A stretch of DNA of 64,000 nucleotides from Teratosphaeria epicoccoides (GCA_021401465.1 JADDMT010000006.1:548905-612904); one strand, 5' to 3'; positions 41,768 through 53,984 are shown, counted from the stretch's first letter. Notes: generated from the letters alone by a model not told the origin. A program made the numbers and translations.

Positions 41768-44125
41768 ATGATGGGTATGACGGGTGGTTTCGGTCCAGCC
41801 AGTGGCATGGCGAGTGAGCAGAGAAGCAATGCAGGCAGAGGCGTGGAGGTAGACGACCACGACTCTATGATCAAATTGATCGCGCATCAAAAGGAACAGC
41901 TTCGTGTTGCGAAGACTCGCAAGGGGCAGAAAGCACAGATCAAGCCATCCCGTGAGGTTCTCATGTTCAAGCTCAATGCTGTGGTCCGCTCATCATTAAC
42001 CATGCTTTCGACTGATGTCACTGACAAAACTCTCTAGCGCAATCAACAGCTCGACAGAGCTTCCAGCTCGGATGTCTACATGAGACAGACCTTCATCAAC
42101 TTCGCCTATCCTCCATGCACAAGTCCGGTCGGTGATCTGACGCCGATCACCATTGCCGACCTCCGTCTAGAGACACATCACACCGGCAAAGTCCTCTTTG
42201 TCAAAACGATCGGTGGCCCCACCCGCGTCACTGCTGTTCAGAATATTGTAGAGGACGAAACTGGAAATGTTGATCTAATTGCCGTCTACAATGCGGATCC
42301 AATTTCAGCCCCGGAGTCGGTCTTGCCTTGCGATACCATTCTCGCGATCAAGGAACCCTACTACAAGGGCACGGCCGACGGCGGTGTGCAAATTCGAGTC
42401 GATCATCCATCAGACATTGTACGCTTGAAGCCGGTCGATCCAAGCGTGCCTGATAATCTTGCGCCGCGTTTGATTGAGCTCGACAAGACAGCTGCCAGCT
42501 TCAAGGGCGAAGGCAACGCAGCATACGCCAGGAAAGACTACGAGACTGCGATCTCTGCGTACACTGACGCACTCCAGGCGTGTGAAGATTCGGAAGTTCT
42601 ACTCAAGCATGATCTCTTCCGCAATCGCGCCATGGCCAATCTGTGTCTCAAGCGTTATGAGCGAGCTTTGGACGATGCCCTTGCAGCCGTTATGCCCCAG
42701 TACAACGAGGCAGACGAGAAGTTGAAGACGCTGAACAACAAGGCGTACTTTCGGGCTGGTCGAGCCGCCTATGAGCTAGGCCGCTTCAAGCATGCCGAGA
42801 CATACTACAAGAATATGTCTAAGCTGGTGCCTGAAGATGCGGATGCAGTGAAAGAGCTCAGGCGCACCACATTGCGCCTGCGAGAGGCTTCCACTGGCGT
42901 ATACGATTTCGCAGCCATGAGCGAATGGGCAAGCAAGGAACGCCCACATCTCGACCACGCAAGCTCCACCGAGAAAGTCGAGGTCCGCGATGCAGAAATC
43001 AGGGGTCGCGGTCTTTTTGCGAAGGTTGAAATCAAAGCTGGTGAATTAATTCTCTGTGAGAAGGCTTTTTCGGCGGCGTTCGGCAATGACAAGACCAAGT
43101 CAAACTACGTCCTGCTGAACCTGAACACCAACCGCATCTCCACGGGCAAGCACGCGATGTTACTGTTCAATCTGGTGAAGAAGATGCATCACAGCCCATC
43201 TGACGCCGCGCGGTTTTTCAACCTCTATGATGGAGACTACGAGCCTAAGTGCGCCGTCACGGACGTCGACGGCCTTGTTGCTGTCGATACCTTCCGTGCG
43301 CAGGCAATCATCGAGCAGAATGCCTTCGGCTGTCCAGATGTGCGATCGACCAAAGATCCGGGCAAAGCATCGGGCAAGCATCGGGAGTTAGAAGAATCAT
43401 CGGGCGTTTGGGTGATGGCGTCGTACGCGAACCATTCCTGTGTCGGTAATGCTCACAGGTTCTTCATTGGCGACATCATGATCATCAAGGCAACGAAAGA
43501 CATTGCTGCCGGTCAAGAGATCTTTCAGGGATACCTCACGCCAGAGATTGAGCATACGAAGACGCAAAATACGCTGCAAAAGCATTGGGGCTTCAAGTGC
43601 AAGTGCCTCATTTGCACGGCCGAAGACAGTGGTTCAGCAAGCGAACGCAGGCAGCGTGCTACCCTGAGCAAGGAGCTGGCGCAGCTACTTGACGCACACA
43701 AGGTCACTGCCAATTCAACACCAGCGAAGCCTATCATAGCCCAAGGCGAGCGTCTCATGGCCAAATTGCGTGAGGCGTACGGCACGCCCGCATTCAACAA
43801 TGTGCCGAAGCTCGGTCTCGCGAGCCTGGGAATGTGGCTCATGAAATCGAAGCACGCGGATGAAGCGGGCGCTGTCATCGAGGCGGCGAGCAGGATCCTC
43901 CAAGATCTAGGCTTTGGCCTGACTGAGAAGCCTAACAGCCTGATCTTTGACCACACGCATTCTCTTTTTCACATTCAAGCAGTTCACGCTGCTATGCATG
44001 CTGCCCAGGCTCATACGGCTACTGGTCAAATTGAGAAGTCGGCGTCGTTCGAGCGATTTGCTCGGGAGCTATACGTCACAGCGTGCGGCGATAGTCGTGG
44101 GTTTGATGAGAGGTACAAGAAGTGA
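41768..44125 (+). CDS. SET and TPR domain protein, SMYD-like
   Basis: The main frame runs from 42038 to 44125. An upstream frame in the same register (41768-41956, with EQLRVAKTRKGQKAQIK) joins it if the stretch 41957-42037, which ends CTCTCTAG, is spliced out. The donor there is not a consensus one, so the 5' structure is unsure. Without it the first ATG is 42080 (681 aa). TPR-like helices occupy the middle (GEGNAAYARKDYETAISAYT, RNRAMANLCLKRYERALDDA). The SET domain shows RGRGLFAKVEIKAGELILCE, then YANHSCVGNAHRFFIGD and the post-SET zinc motif WGFKCKCLICTAED. Such proteins are putative lysine methyltransferases; substrates in filamentous fungi are mostly unknown. All SET signature residues are present. 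Confidence 0.85.
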
Positions 44126-44405
44126 GCCCAGCTATGCGGCTTGAATCAACAGAGCTGGCTGGTGCCCGAGTGGCGACGCCTTGGTTGATCTTAGATTCTA
44201 CTGAGGTGACGAGACTAGATGTCACGGCAGTGCAGCAGGTCAAGCATTTGCAACAGTAGTAGTCATCTTAGAGTGAGGAAACAATGGAAATTGACAGTAC
44301 ATCAGTACCTTCGCTGGCGCTAGCCGGAAAAGGCAGCTACGTCACCACTTTGCCTATCCCGTCCTGATCCAGGTCGAAACCGGCATATGCCAACTGCACT
44401 TCCCA

Positions 44406-45191
44406 ATGTCAGCACTTGCACGAAAGGGTACGTTTTCTCTCGTAGCACAGTACAGTGAAGCAATGTCGACACCGGTTGCCAGAAGCTACGCAGCAGCAGC
44501 AACATCCGGTCAATCAATTTCCAACGATCAACAACAGGCCCAGACACCATCGGTCCAGCACACGCAGCAGGAAACCCGGGGAATACCCTCCCATGATTGG
44601 GGCAGAACGAGAAGGTCATCGTCCCCACGTCAACGACCCAGAACAGCATCTGAAGAGGAGAATGTCTTTGTCCTGACTCTGCAGACCAACAAGCAACACC
44701 ACCAGCGCATGACTCAGATGAGAAACAAATACTTCCCACAAAAGATCAACAAATTGGAAGCTCACTTGACGCTCTTCCACGCACTACCGGGGAGCAGACT
44801 GGAAAGCTGGATCATCCCGGTGATCCAGGACGTCGCTCAACGCACCTCACCCTTCGAGGTGCACGCCACCCATGCATTCCGGATGAAACTTGGCTTCGCA
44901 ATCGGTATCAGCAAAGAGCACGGTGCTCACCAAGCCCAGGAACTGCATCATATGTTGCAATGGCCTTGGCTCCAGGAAGGCTTCCTAAGTGAACAGGATT
45001 CTGGTGGGTGTCGGGTGCATTATACGATCATGAACAAGGTCGACGACGAGAGTGAGATCTCGAAGGCGTTAGAGGAGGTTAAGCAGTCCTTCCGAGGTGA
45101 TAAGGGTACTGCTGTGGGCCTTGGGCTTTGGAGGTATGATCGTGGTTGGTGGAGGTTCGAGAGGGAGTGGGCCTTTGGGGCCGGCTGTTGA
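44406..45191 (+). CDS. 2H phosphoesterase / 2'-5' RNA ligase-like protein
   Basis: A single-exon frame of 261 aa. After a low-complexity, Gln-rich N-terminal 80 residues the domain starts NVFVLTLQTNKQHHQRMTQM. The two HxT/S-type catalytic motifs are KLEAHLTLFHALPG near residue 120 and CRVHYTIMNKVDDE near 205. A second ATG at 44463 (MSTPVARSYAAAATSG) is in frame and may be the true start. In 2H enzymes the paired His act on 2',3'-cyclic or 2'-5' phosphodiesters. Fungal members are uncharacterised. Confidence 0.75.
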   Translation: MSALARKGTFSLVAQYSEAMSTPVARSYAAAATSGQSISNDQQQAQTPSVQHTQQETRGIPSHDWGRTRRSSSPRQRPRTASEEENVFVLTLQTNKQHHQRMTQMRNKYFPQKINKLEAHLTLFHALPGSRLESWIIPVIQDVAQRTSPFEVHATHAFRMKLGFAIGISKEHGAHQAQELHHMLQWPWLQEGFLSEQDSGGCRVHYTIMNKVDDESEISKALEEVKQSFRGDKGTAVGLGLWRYDRGWWRFEREWAFGAGC

Positions 45192-46032
45192 ACGCTGATC
45201 GTGCGCAGTACACGTTGAATGCTGCTGCTGATTGCATCAGTCACGACATCACTCGATTGTCCACAGGCGGAATCAAGACTCGATTGTTGGGCGAGCATGC
45301 ATGCTATGAATTCGCGGTCGACTGTGTTGACGCCGACGAGCCAAGCCCTTGGCAGCTTGATGGGAGCTCGGCAAGCACTGGGAAGCACAAGCCTAGTTCT
45401 TCGACTTCGAACACGTGCCCGATCTTGCAGAAGTCGAGCGTCGCGTCTTCCGACTTGGCGATCACCGGCTGACAGGGAACACCAAACGGAAGCACACTCT
45501 CGCGCCGTCGAAGGATGGGTGATGAGTGTCAGCCGGGTGTCCGGAAAGGGTTGTTCGCCCGCGGACGTTGGTCTCAAAGCGAATGAGGCGAGTGAATAGG
45601 TTTCGATTGTGCTTGACCAGACAGGGCTAGGACGCGGTCGAATGGACGATGGCTTTGCGGGCTTGCAGGAAGTCGTTGCTTCAATATGAAAGCTTCTCGG
45701 CCAATCATGAAGCATCTTCTTGTATCACTTCTATCCAGGCGGCAGAATGGTATACGTATGTCTCTCGCCGTCTTCCAGTTTAGTCGGCCGGGACAACCCC
45801 GGTCGCGGTCAAGGATGAAACTTGGGAACAACCTCAAGCCCGATTACTGACTCCGCGGATCGAAGCTTTCCTTTGTCCATCGTAGAATTGTAATACATAA
45901 GGTGCTCGTACCCCGTCAGCGACAAGACCTTTTGCTACCGGCTTCAGCGGAACCATCTGCACCCACAACTCTTCATCGCCGTGCTATCACGACCACTCAT
46001 CATTACAGGAGACAGTGCCCAGTAGCGAAGCA
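45192..46032. other. Intergenic, 841 bp
   Basis: A minus frame (45020-45715) extends from the antisense of the 2H gene into this region but has no motif. Otherwise short frames only, no repeat. Confidence 0.4.
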
Positions 46033-46416
46033 ATGCTCTCAATCAAAGCTTCAGCCCTCGTTGTCGGGACTGGGCTGTTTCTCGCGCATCTGGCGATGGC
46101 GGTAACTTTCTGTAACAATGGTACGCACTTGCACATTGGCTCCTGTGTATATCCGACCTGCTGTGCTAATGTTTCCTTGCAGGTTGGTCTGATGACGACA
46201 CCTGCAAGAACGCCAACTTGAATGCGTACTGCGTAAGCAGCGGCTTGCCCCTGTCTGACTTCAATACATAGAGCTGACAAAGTGCTACAGTGCAGGGGCA
46301 GCAAAGGAGGCGACTTCCGAGTCAAGAGAGAGACTTATCCGGAGTACACTCCTTATATTGGAGACCCAGAGAAACGGAAGTGTTTGGACGGTGGCTTGAT
46401 TTCTTGTGCCGATTAG
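46033..46416 (+). CDS. Small secreted cysteine-rich protein, 87 aa
   Basis: Three exons (46033-46120, 46183-46232, 46291-46416) with introns of 62 and 58 bp (GTACGC/TTGCAG and GTAAGC/CTACAG) join in frame. The signal peptide MLSIKASALVVGTGLFLAHL plus AMA leads to a mature part with six Cys: one in VTFCNN, then C-x8-CC, then two near the end (KRKCLDGGLISCAD). The CC pair is split by the second intron in phase 0. No enzyme domain is seen. It resembles effector-type proteins in size and Cys content, and shares the CxxxxLNxxC-like segment and a phase 0 intron after a Cys codon with the 73-aa protein at 16120. Confidence 0.75.
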
Positions 46417-46833
46417 TTGTGTCTCTGATCAGATGTCTACTTGAGAGGTCCACCACCTGTCTGGATAACAGTGCCCAGCCATACGCTACGAACAAGACTC
46501 TGACCAAGGCGCTTTCGAGAGCTCAAATTTCAAGAAGTGCTTATAATTGTAAGACACTGGCGCTTTTGCTTTAGTCAGTACAGTCACGTCCGAAAGCCAT
46601 AGATGGTACAGCGGCACCACCACCTCGCGCTCCTCGCCTGTACCTTACCCCGTGCAGTCGGCAATAGTACGGAAGTGATTGCGATAACATGCCGTCTTGC
46701 TCGACAGCCAAGTCAGTCATGAAGGCCGTGCAACCGAGTTTGCGACGTGCCTCGCAAGTGTTCAAGCCGGGTGCATCTGCCACATGGCTATCATACAAGC
46801 TTTTCAGGTGTCGAGGCCACCAAGATGGGCAAG
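46417..46833. other. Convergent intergenic region, 417 bp
   Basis: This lies between the small secreted gene and the end of the 593-aa orphan gene. No feature was recognised. Confidence 0.4.
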
Positions 46834-48615
46834 CTAATGGATCTTGACGCATTGATGGAGACACGCCAACGATGTGGGTTCCCATACTTCAATGCCAGCG
46901 GTGGCCGGATCTATCAGCCCTCCTCTGGTCGTAAGATAGTCTGTCTCGGGACCGAGAGAGACTTTTGGAGGGCTTGCACCTCTCATGACCGTTGCAGAGA
47001 AACCCCGGTTTCCATCATTCCCTGTGTCTTGATTGACGTCCCACTTGGCAGTAATGGCCCAATTTCTTGCCAGAGCGACTCCGAACGTCCATTTGGCTGA
47101 GCGGGTATTGAAGTAGGCCGCTGCCCGATAGCGCAGATCTACTTCGAGACTATGCATCCAGAATCCGTCATCGCCAACGTCGGTCCAAGGATTGTAATCG
47201 TTCGGGCCCGGACGATCCCATATGTGTGGGACTGGCGGCAGTGCCAGCGGCAACGGGAGATTAGGAAGGTCTGCGGCTGTCATTGTGAACGTGAAACCAA
47301 GACCGTCCGCCGACGGCGCTTTCGAGCTTGTAGCTTGTCCGAGACACAAAGCACCTCGGAGTGCATCAGTCAATTCGACAGTGGCTGCGTCTAGAATCGG
47401 CCTTCTCACAACATCATCTTCGGGCGGCATTCCTTGAGTCGGCCACGAGCCAGGCACACCGGGCTTTCTGAAGCGCCGATGGGGGGATACTGGGTCAAGA
47501 GATGGCCAGTACATCATCTCAGCCGTCTTGCCTCCTGTAGCATTGCGGTAGGACGCCCGAGTGTCGTAGGACACCTGGGTCTTGCTACCGGATGGATCTG
47601 GGGTCTGCAGCTCGTTGTTAAGCCAGCCGCCTTGGACGATTGGGTTGCTATCATCGGCAAGGTACAAGTCGGCTTTTGGGCCGCCGCTGAGTAAGGTGAA
47701 TGTCGTCTTAAATAGGACTGCATCGAAATCGGCGCCGCGGATCCAGGAAGCTCGATCCGCGTCCCTTTCGAGGCCGTCGTTTTGTGCATAGAAATAGTCC
47801 GTCCTCGCGTGACTTTGGTCACTAGCCTTACGCACCTCCAAGAGAACAAACTTCAACGCTCGGCCAACCGTTGAATGTGCTTTGCCACAGGCGCAACGTG
47901 GGGATGCTGTCACAATGAAAGCACCTGTGGAGTTTTGGCTGAGCGTCGCGACCTTCGTATCGGAGGACATGGTAGTGATTTGGGGCATGCCCAAAGCCTC
48001 CAAAGACTTGTGATCATCGCGATTGCGCGCTATTGCCCAATCAAGCTTCACGGTGTCAGGTCTGATGGTAGCTTGCAGCCGCTGTGAGACCGGAGCTGGA
48101 GCTTTCAATAGCGCCAACACAGCATCTGGTGCGTCGTTCTCCTGAAACGTGGGAAACGGGATCAGAGGCAGATGACTGACGAATGGTTCCATGGCGCGTT
48201 CAACATCGACAAGAATGACTTGTTCGCCGGGAGGGTTGGTGTGGTTCGCAACCTCGGCTCGCCTGTTGACCTTTTCCAGGATAGCCCTATTGGTTCGTCG
48301 CAGTGACGGCGACGGTGTCAAGCTCGCCTTGATGTTGACCACATCTACCACAGTGATTTGAATTTCCGCCATCCTAGTCCGACTGGGCCCAGTGCCGGTG
48401 CACGCAGCGAGATGGAACTCATTGAGCTTAGAAGCGATGGTTGGGGCCTTGATCGTGATCCAAGAGTCTCTGCCGTCCGACAGCACTGTCAAGCCCGGAG
48501 CGACGTCCCATGCGAAGCCTTTGGAGCCAGGATGCTGGAGTTGATACCTATGTTCCTCCCCAAGCCCAAGTATCGTACAGCCTGGGCTGTCGTCGGTATT
48601 GAGAATTTGCGCCAT
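46834..48615 (-). CDS. Unrecognised 593-aa protein
   Basis: A single-exon frame from the ATG at 48615 (in-frame codons upstream reach 48660). I do not recognise the family. The first 95 residues (MAQILNTDDSPGCTILGLGE and following) look like an all-beta module, reading LTVLSDGRDSWITIKAP and AEIQITVVDVV. Residues about 110-300 are mixed, with one CACGKAH motif. Residues about 310-560 have many aromatic and Gly/Pro residues (GGWLNNELQTPDPSGSKTQV, VPHIWDRPGPNDYNPWTDVG, AKWTFGVALARNWAITAKWD), again suggesting beta structure. No signal peptide or membrane segment is present. It faces a second orphan gene (50281) across a 1.67-kb divergent region. A joint role is only a guess. Confidence 0.7.
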   Translation of the reverse strand: MAQILNTDDSPGCTILGLGEEHRYQLQHPGSKGFAWDVAPGLTVLSDGRDSWITIKAPTIASKLNEFHLAACTGTGPSRTRMAEIQITVVDVVNIKASLTPSPSLRRTNRAILEKVNRRAEVANHTNPPGEQVILVDVERAMEPFVSHLPLIPFPTFQENDAPDAVLALLKAPAPVSQRLQATIRPDTVKLDWAIARNRDDHKSLEALGMPQITTMSSDTKVATLSQNSTGAFIVTASPRCACGKAHSTVGRALKFVLLEVRKASDQSHARTDYFYAQNDGLERDADRASWIRGADFDAVLFKTTFTLLSGGPKADLYLADDSNPIVQGGWLNNELQTPDPSGSKTQVSYDTRASYRNATGGKTAEMMYWPSLDPVSPHRRFRKPGVPGSWPTQGMPPEDDVVRRPILDAATVELTDALRGALCLGQATSSKAPSADGLGFTFTMTAADLPNLPLPLALPPVPHIWDRPGPNDYNPWTDVGDDGFWMHSLEVDLRYRAAAYFNTRSAKWTFGVALARNWAITAKWDVNQDTGNDGNRGFSATVMRGASPPKVSLGPETDYLTTRGGLIDPATAGIEVWEPTSLACLHQCVKIH

Positions 48616-50280
48616 GAGAAGTGTAATGCGTAGATCGATTATCCTGGTGAGATGTTTCAAGATCGAATGGGTTCGCAGTCTGTATGATGGTTGGCCTGGA
48701 GCTCAAGAAGTATGAGCATACTGAAGATGATGCGTTCCGAGTATACGTTCGCGGCGCATGGTCGACCATCAGACATTCTGAGTTTTCACAAGCACGAGCC
48801 CATACTGCGCACTAGCATTCTGTGGCTAGCTCACCTGACTGCTGGTGCTTGGAAGGTCTCGTCAAGACACATGAGCTGACCGTCTAAGTTCTGAGACGTG
48901 CGAGGCTTGACGTCGATCAGCTGGACGATTCTCTTAAAGTGATGTGTCACCATCTCGTGCACCTTGCGAGGCTGGGAGATACCTCCTATGGCTGGCTGAC
49001 GGAAGAACACTTTTGGCACTGAACGGCAGGTCCCAACGGTTGCGGTCCATGGCCACATTATTGCTTCTGCTCGGTCAGCTGTCTACGGCAACAGGCCTAG
49101 CTTCCTGCGCATTCCACGAGACGCAAGATATGCTCATGCGAAGTGCGTCGCACGGAAAGGCCGAATGAAGCACTGCAATAGCCTTGAGAGATCCTGGACT
49201 CTCCCTGACATTGCATTAACACGACTTGCCAAGAGCACCGAACCACGCCCTTCATCTGAGGCAGACAGGCCCCGTCCAATAGATCGGGGCGTGGTATATC
49301 GATGGTGGCAACCATATACGCCTCCTCGAACAGTCTGCGGCACTGTGTCCAGTTCGCCGTCTTCCAGGCGAATATTGGGAGACTAAGTCCAGCCACATGT
49401 CGGTGCTGCGGACTGTCACTCCTTGGACCTGATCTTGTCCAGTAGCGATCGTAGTAGCTTTACGAGACGCCTGCGCCATCGCTTAAGCCCATTGAACACC
49501 ATTCACATGAGCACTTATGCATGATGCATGTGACTGAGTCCATCAGAAGCCACACTTGATGTGCTTTTGGCGACATGCTGGAAGACGATGCATTGGAGCT
49601 GAGAGATGCTCTGTAGTGTTGCTTCGGAACAGCCACCAATGATATAAGCGTCATGCAAGCTTGCAGGGTGGTAATAGAACTCTGCATCCTCCACCACCAC
49701 ACAACACCATCATCAACATCCTGCGACGATGACAGCGCTTGCTGCTGCTAGAGCCATCGCCCTGTCCGTGTAGCTGCGCTCCCTTTGGAACAGCGGCAGC
49801 AGGATCCTCGCAAGGGCGGCAAGGCCCTGCCGGAATGCTCGATGGCCTCGAGCTAGACGAAACCTTCACTCTCCGTGGCTTGGAAAGCTCGAGCTGAGAC
49901 GGCCTCTCAGCGCTTGCTGCATGCAGTCACGCCTGCATGCCCGCAGGATCCAGACCAGACCATATGATTATTGTTTCCGACTGGTCAATGTCAACATCCT
50001 AGCACGGATCTGGTCCAATGGCACGCGGAAGCGACAAGCTCAAGTCTTGCTCGCCTGGCTCCGAACAAGAACGACTAGTAGTAGTACTGTGGGCCTGTGG
50101 CATTGTCGTGGCTTGCGCTCGATGCAAACAACAGCAGGCTGAGGGCGATGCCAAGCATTGTACGCTTGGACACTTCAAAAGGACAGATGAAATCACATGG
50201 GGAGTGCGAAGTTGGAGCTTTGGCCACTACCACTTGGGTAGTATATCTTTTCTCTCTTCCGGGAGCTCAAGACCTGCTGC
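48616..50280. promoter_or_regulatory. Divergent intergenic region, 1.67 kb, between the two orphan genes
   Basis: Both orphan genes read outward. Short frames on both strands (up to about 114 codons) carry no motif and overlap each other. No tandem repeat or RNA gene was seen. The region could carry both promoters. Confidence 0.4.
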
Positions 50281-53200
50281 ATGTCTTCGCCTGTCCGAGA
50301 AATCAAAGACTGGTTCCGTCATTCTCATTTTCCCCGTCGTTCTCATTCGTATCGAAGCGTAGCCTCTCGTGATTCCGAGACAACCGGAGGGCAGTCTCCG
50401 CCCGCTTCGCGGCAACAGGGTCAACCTCAAGCCCAGCGGGACTGTCCATTCGACTACAACGAAGACGAGGGACATCCACTCTCGTTGCTCGAAAGCCTCA
50501 CGCCATCTGTCACTCGTCCTGGTACAAGTGTCACTGTCCCGACAACTCCCAGTCGGCCTAGAGCAGAGCATTCGACGTCCAGCTCACACCTTCAGCAACA
50601 CCTCCGCAGCTCTCCAGTCAGTTTCACTGACACGAACGAGCCCGAGGGCGATCAATACATATCGTCTGCATCTCCCGCTTCCGGTCCAGCAAGATCCCAA
50701 GCCAACACAAGCAGCCAGCCAGTCCCGACTCAATTCGTTGAACCGCCTGTACTACAACAACAAATTCACATTCTTGACGACATCGCAACTAGTTCCACTG
50801 AGCTTAACGACAGGACAGAGTCACCTCCGGAAGCAGTGCAACCCTTTGGAACGTCCTCGCAGACCACCAGTGCAGATCAAGTTGCGCTTGCGATACATCA
50901 GGCCGACGCAACCACGCACTTCGAGGCTCCCTTTACTCTGCAAGCATCTAGATCCAGTTCCGACGGAGGTGCCAGAGTCCTCGCCACTACTATTCCGGCC
51001 GCTGCACCCCCCACTGCACTCAGTCAGGGTCAAGAACCGCGTGCGGATATCCATCGAGTAGAACGCACGTCCAACAAAACTCCCCTTTCATCCTTCACCA
51101 TGTCATCAAACCAATCAGGAGTGATGGCAGATGAGCAGCAGGCAAAGGCTGTGAAACAAATCGCTAACATTAGCAGACTGTTACGAGATGCAATCAATGC
51201 TGCGTTGCCCGTGGCTCCGGAACAGTATCTCTCGGTAGCTGTTCCAGGTACAGTCATTGACACCCGCAACATTCGTGATGGCGGCACTTTCGTTTGGAAG
51301 GCGACCGATTCGTCCTTCCCACCATCGCAGGTTATGCAGGCCGAGGCCAAGCTTGTCGACAACATGGTGCCCTTGAGCTATGTGATGCTCGGAAACACTG
51401 GCAAGTCTGTTGCACGCAGCTACGACCGTGCGCTGGACTGTCTTGTCGCTCGCAAAGCGAATGTGTTGACGGGAGACGACGGTGAAGCTAAGCGCAGTCC
51501 TGGCAATGACCTGTATGACGCGTCCATGGCTTTTCTGAGGAGAATTGATCCCATTACAGGGAAGACCTGTGTAGACGCCTATATTGAGAAGCAAAAGGCA
51601 TGGGCCCATGCTCAGACGGAATGGAATGCGGCGAAGATCAACGCAAAGGAGGCTGCGGTCAAGGCGTTCCCACCAGACATCGAGAAGCCGAAAGACATGA
51701 GCTACGTTGTCAAACAGCAGCAGCATTACAACGACTGGAATCAGGCCAATTACCGGAAGTACAAGTTTGCCGTGCAAGGCCGCTACATTGACTGGGTAGC
51801 CAATGGCTACAAATACGATGTAGAATCCAACTTTGGAACTGTAGACATCGACTCCATCATCGCTCGCTTGGAGTCCAGCAAGGAATCGCTACGCAACTCC
51901 ACTGTTGTGGATGCGGATGGAGCGAATGAGGTACATTTGGTCAGCCTTACGCCCAAGAACTGGTACGTCAAATGCATTTTCCAGAACAGGGACACTGCTG
52001 ACGATGCGCAGGGCGGAGCTGTGCGAGTGGAAGGAAAGAGACTGGTTCCGAAAGAACGACAACTATAGTCTGGCTCAGTTGGACGCTGAGATTGAAAGGC
52101 TGCAGCAGCTGCAGCTATCCTACGTTACCATGGTAAGCACAGTCTCTCCGATACGGACGTGGTAGGGTCTGTTCACCTGGACTCGGGTCTGCTACGTGTG
52201 ACGCCCGATTGTCTCAATATTCTTCGCACACTGCGCTGCACCGGCAGGTTGTTGACAGTCGTGTAGGGTACAGCTATGGGGATGACGATCGACGACAACT
52301 TCAATATCACAGCTGTCGACCCTCAGAACGCCAAATATCCTGCCCCAGGAATGCCTGCCCCGGACATGAATGCGGCCAAGACAGGACTCAAAGACGCATT
52401 CAGCAACATTTACGATGCGCAAGGAGAGCTCGCTAAAGCCATCAACACGGCTAAGCAGGCTAATCCGACGATGAAGGCAGACGAGATCATGAAAGTTCCC
52501 GAAGTCGTGCAAAAGACCGATGATCTCAATCAGAAGCGGAAAGCTTTGGCCGGTGCTGTCGAAAAGCACCAGGACACAAATGCCGAATGGACGAAATGGA
52601 GCTCTGCGAACATGTCTGACGGTAGGTGTCGGAGCGATTGCCACAAAACAAAGACAAGAACTGACAAGATTGACAGCGAAGAGTCAAGAAGCGATGAAGA
52701 GCTGGCTCAAATCCACGCTGCTCAAACTCAAGTCCAACATCGACAAGCTGGAAGCTAAGCGCGATGCCAAGCAGAAGAAGTCATTCGGTAAGAGAGCCCT
52801 GGTTACAGCCACCGTCGTGTCTCAAATATCTGTAATAACAACAGCCCATTTGCAGATGCGCCACCCGTCATTGCCACCGCAGACGCTGCGCAAAACGCCG
52901 AAGGGGCGCTGGACGGCAAGACGACAACCGTGGCCAATGGCAGCGAAGACCCAAAGCCCATCTTCGGCATTTCTGACGGTGGTAGCTCGCACAACGCTGC
53001 AACTGGAGGTGCGGGCGGCGACGATAATAAGACGGAGGTTGATGTCAACGGCCTGCCACAACCTGGGACGGTCTCTGATCCATGGACGACCATCACTGCA
53101 AGTTTCTCTGCGAAGGACCAAAGCAGCCTGGCTACGACCAGTTCCTGGGGCATGAGCGTTGGAGGTGGCGCTGGATGGGGCCTCTGGTCTGCCGGTGGAA

Positions 53201-53984
53201 GCTACTCCCATGAGCAGTCGAACAGGTACGCAGTCCTGACCTTCCTCAACCTTCCGTGGCGATCGCTAACTGAATATGTTTACCGAGCAGCGATTACCAA
53301 GGCGACATGTCTTCTTGCGATGTGAGCGTTTCGTTCTCTGCACTAGTCGTCAATATCAATCGTCCATGGCTCTACGGCGAGCTGTTCGCCGACGAAGAGC
53401 TGGATACCGCAGATGGCTTTCAGTAAGTCCAAAGCCGTTTCCCAACTCTACAAGTCTCCTTGCGACATTACTGCCGCCGGATTCTGGGGCGGAATATGGA
53501 TCTGCATAGTCGGATGGCTGACTAGCGATCTTCTCATAGTCTGAGTCCAGGCCCGAGAGGGCTCAAAGACATGATGTCAAAGCAAGTCAAGAGGGACGGC
53601 AATTCAGACGCCCTCTCCGACAACAAGGAAGTCATCGACGAACTCGCAAAGTACAACATGTTCCCTGCCTACCCAACGTCCTTCGTCGTGGCCGCAGATA
53701 CCACTGTCGAGTTCCACGGCGATACTCAGCACATCGAGAAGCACTTCTCTTCGCAATCTAACTCTGGTAGCGTTTCTGTCGGTTGGGGACCATTCTCTGT
53801 GAGCAGCAGCTTTCATCAGAGCAGCAGCCGGGAGAGCTTCCAAATGCAGTCGACTGCGACAGGCTGCCGCCTGAACTTCGGGGCGCCACAGATCATTGGA
53901 TGGGTCAATCAGATCTTGCCGGCACTGCCAAGGCTGAAGGGCTACGAGCCCATGGTGCAATACACGGGTTCATTGAAGGGGTGA
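50281..53984 (+). CDS. Unrecognised 1071-aa protein with amphipathic, Ser/Gly-rich C-terminal region
   Basis: Seven exons (50281-51962, 52012-52132, 52267-52621, 52677-52787, 52856-53225, 53291-53422, 53540-53984) join in frame; exon phases agree at all six introns. Residues 1-275 are Ser/Gln/Pro-rich and probably disordered. From MSSNQSGVMADEQQAKAVKQ the chain is mainly helical, with charged coiled-coil-like stretches (SLAQLDAEIERLQQLQLSYV and LKLKSNIDKLEAKRDAKQKK). The C-terminal 230 residues contain two segments with alternating small/polar and aromatic/hydrophobic residues, SSWGMSVGGGAGWGLWSAGG and SGSVSVGWGPFSVSSSFHQS. The end is FGAPQIIGWVNQILPALPRL. No signal peptide is present. I believe similar uncharacterised proteins exist in other fungi, but I cannot name a family or function. 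Confidence 0.8.
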
